Assembly: GCA_032358255.1 (NCBI GenBank)
Contig: JAULBX010028737.1
Span: 1 to 27,033, forward strand
From: Heterotrichella gracilis
Lineage: Eukaryota; Sar; Xanthophyceae; Tribonematales; Xanthonemataceae
Reading direction: 5' to 3'
Length of the DNA stretch: 27,033 nt
The notes beneath the pieces were generated by a model, which saw only the letters and a list, made by a program, of their open reading frames with translations, was not told the DNA's origin and searched no databases. Positions 21,198-27,033 of the stretch are shown in pieces. Both the position numbers and the translations under genes were made by a program. Numbering within the stretch: the stretch's first letter is position 1; the number at the start of each line of letters is the position of its first letter.

Positions 21198-24100
21198 GAG
21201 GTGGACATGACTGTGCGGGCCGGTGACGCATAGAATGCTGTGAAAATGAATGGCAGTGCATGCACGCACATTGGCATGCAACTCGAAACCATCCAGGCGA
21301 TTTACCTGCCGTCCCCCTCGCACCCCACCGCTTACATCCCAGCCCCAGCCCAATCAACAGGGCAGCCAAAAGTTTGCGTGTTGATTAATGCCTGCATCCT
21401 GGTCCTCGCTGCATGTGACCCCAACCCCGCAGCCTCAAAACCCAACCCCTCATTCCCACCCCACTCCCCACCATTAGGCGGACCGCCAAGGCAGGGGAGG
21501 GGACCTCGCCGATGCCTATGAGGCTAACCCCCTTGCTGCCGCAAACATCGTGCGGGTGGAGGAGTGCATGCATCAGCACTCCACCCTTTCCCCCGCCACC
21601 CTCAAGGCGCTGGCCACCCGCAGGGCAACTGAAACCAGCCTGTGGTGGGGCATGAAGACGCTGGTCAAGGTGGGTGGTGTGGGTGGTGGTGCAGTCGATG
21701 GGTGTTGGTGGGTTGCGTGCGTGTATGTGTGTGGTGGTGGTTTTGTCAGAGGTATGCTGACACAACAATCTTGGTTAATATCTTTATCTTTATCTTCATG
21801 TACTGTCATTATCTGATGTAAAGACAGTACATCTTTGAGACTGTAAAGATGTACTGTCTACAAATAACAGTACATTTATTGTTAATTGGAATACGTAAAG
21901 TACATTTTTACAATGTACATTCCTGGATTTGTTTGCAGAGGAGGCAATTTGGCCCCTTACCCCCCACCCACAAGGTGGTCGCGGCTCATTTTCAATTAAA
22001 AGTATTCTCACTCCCTTACTCTGCAGTACCGCACCGGCAACCTGTACTCCGACCCCTTTTGGATCCTGTCCCGCGTGGTTGACAAGGTGATCACCGGCCT
22101 GCTCATGCTCAGCCTGTACTGGGGCCTGGGGGACAACTTCCAAGAGAGCAACGTGGTCAACATCGCGGCGGTGCTGTTCATGTGGCTCATCCAGGTGGGG
22201 CGGGGTGGTGCGTGTGGGAGGAGGGTGGATGTGGTGGTACAGTTGGATGGGGGTTGGAAATACCCATTCAGGTGGGGGTGGGGGTGGATGTGCGGTGTGG
22301 GGTTGGAAAACTAAAAGAAGAGGAGGAAGAGGGAAATGCCATGCAGCAACCCCTTCACCTCCTAGAGTTAATCAAGCAGGGCTGCAGCCCACCCTAGTAT
22401 GCTGCCCCTGCATTTTCTGCCAGTTGCCATACAGGCATTGGCATTGGGACCCCGACCCCTACCCACAATCTGGATGTCTCCTCTCCCCCCGTCTCCCCCC
22501 CTCGCCCCCTTAACCCACCCACCCACCAACTCCCTAACCCTGCCTGTAGCCCGCCTTTGGCGCCGCCTCCTACATGCCCGCTCTCTTCATGAAGCGGCCC
22601 CTGTGCATTCGCAAGGTGCACGCCGGCATGTACCACTGCATACACCTTACCCACCCAGACGTATACACATATCCCCACCTCCCCCACCCCCAACCCCACC
22701 ACCGCATCCACCATACCAGCACCCATCACCCCCCCTTTCCCCCTTGCTGCAGCCTGCCTTTGGCGCCGCCTCCTACATGCCCGCCCTCTTCATGGAGCGG
22801 CCCCTGTACATACGCGAGGTGCACGACGGCATGTACCGACCCATCACCTTTCTGTGCTACAAGCTGGTTGAGGAGCTGGGCATCGCGGTGGTTGGGTCGC
22901 TGCTCTTCACCATCCTCCTGTTCTTTCCCCTGTCGCTGCAAGGCAGCTTCTTGTATGCATGGCTGGCGTACCTGGCCACGGGGCTAGTGGGTATACGTGC
23001 GTGCCTGAAACCCTAAAAACCCTAGAACGAAACCCTAATATGACCCTTGTGAGGGGCTCGGCATATTGGTTGTCGGAGTCACTGCTGTTCACCAGCCTCG
23101 TGTTTTCCCCCTGCCGCTGCAAGGATATTTACTTTAGGCCTGGTTGGCGTAGTAGACCCGGGGTCATTGCGGGGCCTGAAACCCTAAAAACTGAGACAAA
23201 CCCTGACAAAAAATGCCCTTCCCATAAACCCTTATGCCTGAAATCCTGTAAGGCACGTTCACACTGCCCAAAGCCCTAGCATTGCATGCCTCTATTTCCG
23301 CAAAGCACTGATAAGTAGACCTCATGCCACACCATTGTGCCCTGCCCCCACTCTGCATCCCCGCAACCCCCAACCCCCACAGCCCTGGCCTACGCAGTGG
23401 TTGCCCTTGCCTCACCTAGAACTAGCCAAAATTGACAAATGCTCTGATATCAAATTCTCGTTTCTGGTCTTCCCAGTGCCAACACTACAGCGCGCATCCC
23501 CTATCACCCAATTCTTACCCCCTCCCCCACCACCACAGCCCTGGCCTACTCGGTGGTTGCCATGGCCCCCAATCTAGAAGTGGCCAATGCGCTCATCCCT
23601 GCCTACGGAATCACCGGCCTCTTCTTTGTGGGGCTGTTCATTCGATGGGCGGACATCCCCAAATACTGGAAGTGGTGCGTTCTCATTTATGTACTTGCCA
23701 TGCGTCTGATAGGTAGCAGGTACCCTTGCCACCCATGGCAATATCTGTTTTGGCAGGCCTTGTAGCATGCACCCTTACGGGGTACGTAATGTCCTTGCGT
23801 ATGGAATCACTGGCATATACTTGTTGGACTGTTCATACGATGAGCAGACATACTTAGTTGGCTAAGCCCTACAACCCTACAATTCACAACCCCTCCCCGC
23901 ATTTGCAGGTATGGCTACCTTGTGTTCATGTGCTACTCAGTTGTCAAATCCTAAACCCTAAAATTCACAACCTCTCCCGCATTTACAGGGATGGCTAACC
24001 TTGTGTTCATGTGCTACTTGTGGATGGGTGCCATGACAAAACCTACAACCCTAAACCCGAAAACACGGCCGCGTATCACATTTGCAGGTATGGCTACCTT

Positions 24101-24692
24101 GTGTTCATGCGCTACTCATGGATGGGTGCCATGACAAACCAGTGGGACTCATCGCCCGCGGCAAGGGAAGCAACATTCGGGGGCATGACGGTGAGCGCAA
24201 CCCTAATACCCTAAACAAACCCTCCTGTCCGGTGCCACAGAACCCTGGCTGTGTGGCGCTACTTGGGATCGCAGTGGCCGCAGAAGCGTACCCTAATGCC
24301 ATAAAAAACCTCGAGCTTTGTGCCAAATACCCCAATTGTGTTGCCAGTCAGTGGAATTGCGTAAGTGGCGATAGGACCAAGAAAATTGTTAGCACTGCAC
24401 GTTTGATGCCCACTGAAACATGACACCATACACCCCAAGGAAGGCTAGGGTTTTTGCGGGTTTGTCTACCTTGTATATGCGCTGCATGCTGGAGCAGTGT
24501 TGACCCTAGACCCTAGACCTAAAACTCCAAACCCGACACCCTAACCTAGGATTTTGCCTGCAGGTGCTTGAGTACTACAGCCTGGACAATGTGAACAAGT
24601 GGGGCTACCTGGCGGTGGTGTTTGGATTCTTTGGCTTCTTCTTCCTGCTGGCGTGGCTGCTGCTGACGTTTAAAGTAAAGCAAAAGCGGTGA
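17964..24692 (+). CDS. ABCG-family half-transporter (white/brown type)
   Basis: Thirteen exons join in phase: 17964-18059, 18463-18561, 18802-18838, 19269-19382, 19648-19807, 20382-20508, 20809-21057, 21478-21669, 22027-22194, 22753-22990, 23539-23674, 24088-24190 and 24564-24692 (about 615 residues, normal for a half-transporter). The nucleotide-binding domain comes first: Walker A GPSGSGKT (67-74), Q-loop GYVEQFD, signature ISGGQAKR (174-181), Walker B VLFLDEP (D198, E199), H-loop IH (H231). The membrane domain follows, with [17 protein letters not shown] and helices in exons 9-13, ending KQKR. This order (ATPase before membrane domain) defines ABCG. Such proteins dimerise and export lipids, sterols or other hydrophobic compounds using ATP; the substrate is not readable. 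An acceptor-like CACACGCAG just before the ATG suggests a 5' UTR intron. Introns carry many extra partial exon copies. Confidence 0.93.
18258..18403 (+). repeat. CCCTAAA telomere-like tracts in ABCG intron 1
   Basis: Two tracts, 18258-18277 (three units) and 18379-18403 (three units, one mutated), lie on the coding strand of intron 1, the second about 60 bases before the exon 2 acceptor. Confidence 0.9.
18945..19150. repeat. Degenerate CATGCCATGCGAT repeats in ABCG intron 3
   Basis: Words such as CATGCCATGCCGTGCGAT, GTGCCATGCGGTTGCGA and CCATGCCATGCGATCGTACC recur across about 200 bases, interleaved with ACCCCATC-like spacers. This looks like a decayed tandem array. Confidence 0.6.
20008..20052 (+). 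pseudogene. Diverged copy of ABCG signature exon start (copy A)
   Basis: The stretch beginning TGTATGTCCCGCGGCATCAG resembles the first part of exon 6 at 20382, with several changes, and soon reaches a stop. It lacks the Walker B part of the exon. Confidence 0.75.
20192..20234 (+). pseudogene. Exact 43-bp copy of ABCG signature exon start (copy B)
   Basis: These 43 bases are identical to 20381-20423, the start of exon 6 with the last G of its acceptor, and are preceded by a usable acceptor (CTGCAG). Immediately after the match the sequence becomes ACCCTGCAACCCTAA, so the exon is cut off and joined to telomere-like text. Confidence 0.9.
20283..20330 (+). pseudogene. Slightly diverged copy of ABCG signature exon start (copy C)
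   Basis: Beginning GATGCTGTCCCGCGGCATCA, this copy has a few substitutions relative to exon 6 and is truncated at the same base as copy B. Immediately afterwards it reads ACCCTAAACCCC. The start-to-start distance from copies B to C to the real exon is about 93-97 bp. Confidence 0.85.
21151..21194. repeat. TA microsatellite in ABCG intron 7
   Basis: Almost pure alternating AT/TA dinucleotides, set between exon 7 and a 20-bp copy of its 3' end. Confidence 0.9.
21200..21219 (+). pseudogene. 20-bp copy of ABCG exon 7 3' end
   Basis: GGTGGACATGACTGTGCGGG is identical to 21039-21058, which spans the exon 7 end and the first donor base. The copy follows the TA microsatellite and lacks a GT donor (GCGGGCCGG). 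Confidence 0.75.
22550..22634 (+). pseudogene. Extra copy of ABCG exon 10 start with acceptor
   Basis: These 85 bases match 22753-22837 at 78 positions by hand count, are preceded by an acceptor (CCTGTAG) and stay open, with four amino-acid changes in 28 residues (E to K twice, Y to C, D to A). The rest of the exon (membrane helices) is absent and no good donor follows, so inclusion would break the transporter. Confidence 0.85.
23053..23165 (+). pseudogene. Decayed copy of ABCG exon 10 membrane-helix part
   Basis: GAGGGGCTCGGCATATTGGT through CTGCCGCTGCAAGG to the GGGGTCATT end parallels exon 10 from about 22869 to 22990, with many substitutions and lost frame. It lies in intron 10. Confidence 0.7.
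23393..23437 (+). pseudogene. Decayed copy of ABCG exon 11 start
   Basis: CCCTGGCCTACGCAGTGGTT and the following bases resemble the exon 11 start at 23539, including an acceptor (CCCCACAG). Small indels break the frame. Confidence 0.75.
23788..23856 (+). pseudogene. Decayed copy of ABCG exon 11 3' half
   Basis: TATGGAATCACTGGCATATA ... GGACTGTTCATACGATGAGC follows the order of exon 11 around 23603-23660, but with substitutions and stops. It sits in intron 11. Confidence 0.65.
23909..24040 (+). pseudogene. Two truncated tandem copies of ABCG exon 12 start
   Basis: Copies at 23909-23939 (after an intact ATTTGCAG acceptor) and 23989-24040 (after ATTTACAG) repeat the start of the real exon 12 at 24088. 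Both break off into text containing CCTAAACCCTAAAATTCAC or ACAACCCTAAACCC. The true copy is the one that stays in frame to the donor at 24191. Confidence 0.85.
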
Positions 24693-24760
24693 AGGGTCGT
24701 GCAATGTATAGTTTTTATGTCTGGTCTGGTTTAGGGTATAGGGTTTTGGCGGGTTTGTCG

Positions 24761-25065
24761 ACCTGGCGGTGGTGTTTGGCTTCTTTGGCTTCTTCTTCCC
24801 GCTGGCGTGGCTGCTGCTCATGTTCAAGATTAAGCAGAAGCGGTGAAGCTCTAGCCAGGGCTTGCAGTGTAGGTTTTCATGCCTCTTCTGGTTCTAGAGT
24901 AACGTTAGGGTTTTTGCTGGCCCCGTTTGGAAGGTTAAGCAGAAGCGATGAAGGGTTATGCAGTGTAGGTTTTATGTCTCTTCTGGTTTTAGAGTTTAGG
25001 GTTTTGGCGGCTTTGTCTACCTGGCGTGGCTGCTGCTCACGTCCAAATTGAAGCAGAAGCGGTGA
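24761..25065 (+). pseudogene. Three tandem copies of the ABCG terminal exon end
   Basis: Copies end in stop codons at 24844-24846, 24949-24951 and 25063-25065. The first (24761-24846) matches 24607-24692 at 77 of 86 positions by hand count and keeps the whole frame with the final KQKR and stop. The second keeps only about eight codons, the third about fourteen. Linkers share GCAGTGTAGGTTTT, CTCTTCTGGTT and TTAGGGTTTT words. None has an obvious splice acceptor. Confidence 0.85.
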
Positions 25066-25850
25066 AGTGGTGGTTAGAGTCAGGGTTCTGGGTACAGGGC
25101 TAGCTAGGGTTTTAGAGTTTGGCCTTGTGTTTTCTTATGTGGATATTTACACTGAATTCTTATGCAGGAGCCATGCGGCATGGTCAGTGTTTTTGGTGTA
25201 GTATTTGAAGTGCTTCTGCCTGGCCCATTACAACACTTGTCGAGTACCCACACTTCAGTATGCATTGTTGATCACCGTCAGAACTTTATTCCTTGGAACA
25301 GCAGGGCTGTGGTTTAAAGTGTTGGGGTTGAGGGTCTCTACTTGGGATTTCAAGACATGCAGGCTGTATTTTTTGGAACAGTGCAACCCATGTGGTCAGT
25401 ATGTGGGTGCAGGGCTTGGATGTAGGGTTTGGGATACAGGCCCACTGTGGCCTATTGCCCCAAATTAGGCTTTTTTGGCTCTAGTCACGCTTGTAGAGAT
25501 GTGATGCGAATGGAGGCATGTCAGTTGCAGCCTTTCATCACGCCTCAGGGTCATAGTTCAGCAATAATTGCACAAATTTCACTACCGGCATCCCCACATT
25601 GAGGAAGCTCATAATACATTGATCACGTGTGGACATTGACAACAATCATTATGCAGTATCAATTGTAATTGCTTGATCTATTGATACATATTTCGAACTG
25701 GAGCTCGTGGTTCTGAATCAGCCGAGCCCATTTGTACCAGAACAGACGTCTTACAGCCGCCTGGCAGTACATTACCAGTGCATACGAGCGCACCATCGAT
25801 TTGATTTACACTAGGGTACCATGGTAACTTCTGGCCAGACTCGCCAGCTG

Positions 25851-25866
25851 ACGTTCTATAGAACGT
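25851..25866. repeat. 16-bp perfect palindrome ACGTTCTATAGAACGT
   Basis: The 16 bases equal their own reverse complement and are followed by a short TATATATA run. A second small palindrome, TCTGGCCAGA, lies about 20 bases to the left. Function unknown. Confidence 0.6.
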
Positions 25867-25898
25867 ATATATATGCTTGTGTATGGGCCTTAAGATGC

Positions 25899-26062
25899 TC
25901 ACAAGTGCATATATGAGCATGCATCCATGGACTCCAAAGCAACGCAATGTTCAACGTGACAGTCACCATGGCAGCCAGGATCACTGATGGCAAATATATC
26001 TGCAATGTATTCAGGGGTGCACTTGATGTGCGTCACACTGCATATGGGCAGCCAGAGCTTTG
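25899..26062 (-). CDS. Possible 3' exon of the right-hand gene (two alternatives)
   Basis: The upstream exon ends in phase 2 at 26357. An acceptor before 26062 (TTTTGCCAG) would add KALAAHMQCDAHQVHP and stop at 26011. An acceptor before 26037 (CATATGCAG) also fits the phase and would add a cysteine-rich tail (THIKCTPEYIADIFAI, then DPGCHGDCHVEHC), stopping at 25899 or splicing on at a GTGAGC. The sequence alone does not decide. Confidence 0.3.
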
Positions 26063-26356
26063 CTGGCAAAATAAATAGCAGCAATTGACATGGCTGTCAA
26101 AATTGGCAACTAAATGAGTTGCCTGTACAAAAACCAGTAGTTGTTACCAAGACCATTAGGACTGCGGAGGAAGAGAGGGAGGGACGGCGAGGGAAGGGAC
26201 AACGAGCCCTTGACAAAACGCTACCCTATACCTTCACTTCCAAAGTCATTGGATTCCTATCCCCTGTTACCATCATGGCAAAACTCCTATAATTGACGAG
26301 GAAAATATAGCGTAGAAGTCACGGTGACATGATGCAACACGAGTCAAAATACTCAC

Positions 26357-26612
26357 GAGTCAAAAGCCTGCTGCAATTGCCCAAGATATTTGCCCGCCAA
26401 AGGAACATCCACAGCAAAATCCTGCCAGTCACTGCTTTTGCTGAGATCAGCCAACGCATTCTGTATGGTACCGCCATCTTCTAATTCAGCCTGCAGCCCG
26501 ACAAGCGTGTTGGCCAGCTCCTGCCGTGCAAGCGCATCCCGTGGCGTGTTGGCGCCAAAGGACTCGAAGGTGGTGTAGACTGCCGACTGTATCTGCTCTT
26601 GCGTAACTCTTG
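26357..26612 (-). CDS. Exon of an unrecognised protein, gene extends off right edge
   Basis: Bounded by an acceptor (CAATTGCAG) and a strong donor (GACTC|GTGAGT), this exon encodes about 85 residues beginning RVTQEQIQSAVYTTFESFG. It is rich in Ala, Leu, Gln and Asp and looks helical (ARQELANTLVGLQAELEDGG, then FAVDVPLAGKYLGQLQQAF), somewhat like a helical-repeat scaffold, but I recognise no family. The frame continues open upstream of the acceptor to about 26742 without a good start, so the 5' exons probably lie beyond the window. Confidence 0.5.
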
Positions 26613-27033
26613 CTGCAATTGCAACATGTGAGGAGTTATGTGCAAGTTGTTTATAGCAAGTACTCATGTTGCCATCACTGTGAAGGCTTCCATTGGATGG
26701 ACCCCAAGGGAGGAAAACATCCCTCCCCATTGCCTCCGCCACCTGCCCGCACTCCCCCGCCCCGCATGCTTTTTATTATTCAATTTTTTAATGAATGATA
26801 TCGCAATTTAGGAGGCAATAAGGGAACGGGACACAGGGTGGCAAATCTGTTTTGTATGATTCCAATTCCAATATTGCAAGATAGATTTTGCATTCACATT
26901 TAGGGAGCCAACCCAAGCTCACACAACTGGTATTGGGACACAACAAAGTCACCCCACACAAAATGCCGGATTTTTAGTGCAGTGGTGCTGACAACCCTTT
27001 TATATGGGGCTGACAGCTGGGCTATTAGGCAGC
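26613..27033. other. Intron or flank at right edge
   Basis: Probably intron of the minus-strand gene. I see no exon, RNA gene or strong repeat here. Confidence 0.35.

Larger units (their letters stand above)
24693..25898. other. ABCG 3' flank: terminal-exon copies, then sequence without a gene
   Basis: The first 375 bases hold copies of the ABCG last exon (listed separately). From about 25070 to 25600 the text is rich in GGGTTTAGAG-like and TTGGAACAGYRC words with no coding signal. A minus-strand frame at 25678-25947 might be a 3' exon of the gene to the right, but no splice join supports it. Confidence 0.45.

Noticed and set aside
24210-24420. Open stretch between ABCG exons 12 and 13 as an extra exon
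   Set aside because: Exon 12 joins exon 13 directly in phase and gives the expected family sequence ([12 protein letters not shown]); no acceptor and donor pair would keep the frame.

Overview
This window looks like nuclear DNA of an intron-rich green alga. Every convincing gene is split into short GC-rich exons joined by GT-AG introns (one GC-AG). The introns are strewn with plant-type telomere-like CCCTAAA/TTTAGGG tracts, and recognisable proteins (KIN17, a family 61 glycosyltransferase, an ABCG half-transporter) are eukaryotic. A prasinophyte-like chlorophyte is my guess from style, not proven. All gene models were spliced by eye, using reading frame, splice phase and family resemblance.

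Layout: (1) 354-2156, minus strand: N-terminal part of a coiled-coil, golgin-like protein that runs off the left edge. (2) 2850-6217, plus: a complete six-exon KIN17 gene, divergent from gene 1. (3) 7593-9469, minus: a four-exon gene for a 235-residue four-helix membrane glycoprotein, convergent with KIN17. (4) 10501-11559, plus: three in-phase exons resembling the restriction-endonuclease-like domain of Crinkler-type proteins, with the expected catalytic E-x-K apparently lost. (5) 12237-16550, minus: an eleven-exon GT61 glycosyltransferase, about 561 residues, type II membrane anchored. (6) 16790-17787: two head-to-head open frames around a perfect 12-bp-arm hairpin, origin unknown. (7) 17964-24692, plus: a thirteen-exon ABCG half-transporter, about 615 residues. 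(8) 25899-26612, minus: 3' exons of an unrecognised gene that starts beyond the right edge.

The genes do not form a pathway. Two encode secretory-pathway or membrane functions (GT61, ABCG), the four-helix protein is probably membrane-resident as well, and KIN17 is a nuclear nucleic-acid-binding protein.

The most interesting signal is how the introns are built. In at least four genes, introns or the 3' flank carry extra, usually truncated copies of the adjacent exon, sometimes with its splice acceptor. Copies range from perfect (43 of 43 nt in the ABCG signature exon) to strongly decayed. Several copies break directly into CCCTAAA-like sequence. The telomere-like tracts mostly read CCCTAAA on the coding strand and often supply a CTAAC about 12-22 nt before an acceptor, so they may act as branch sites. 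This looks like a continuing local process of exon-fragment duplication coupled to telomere-like repeat insertion.
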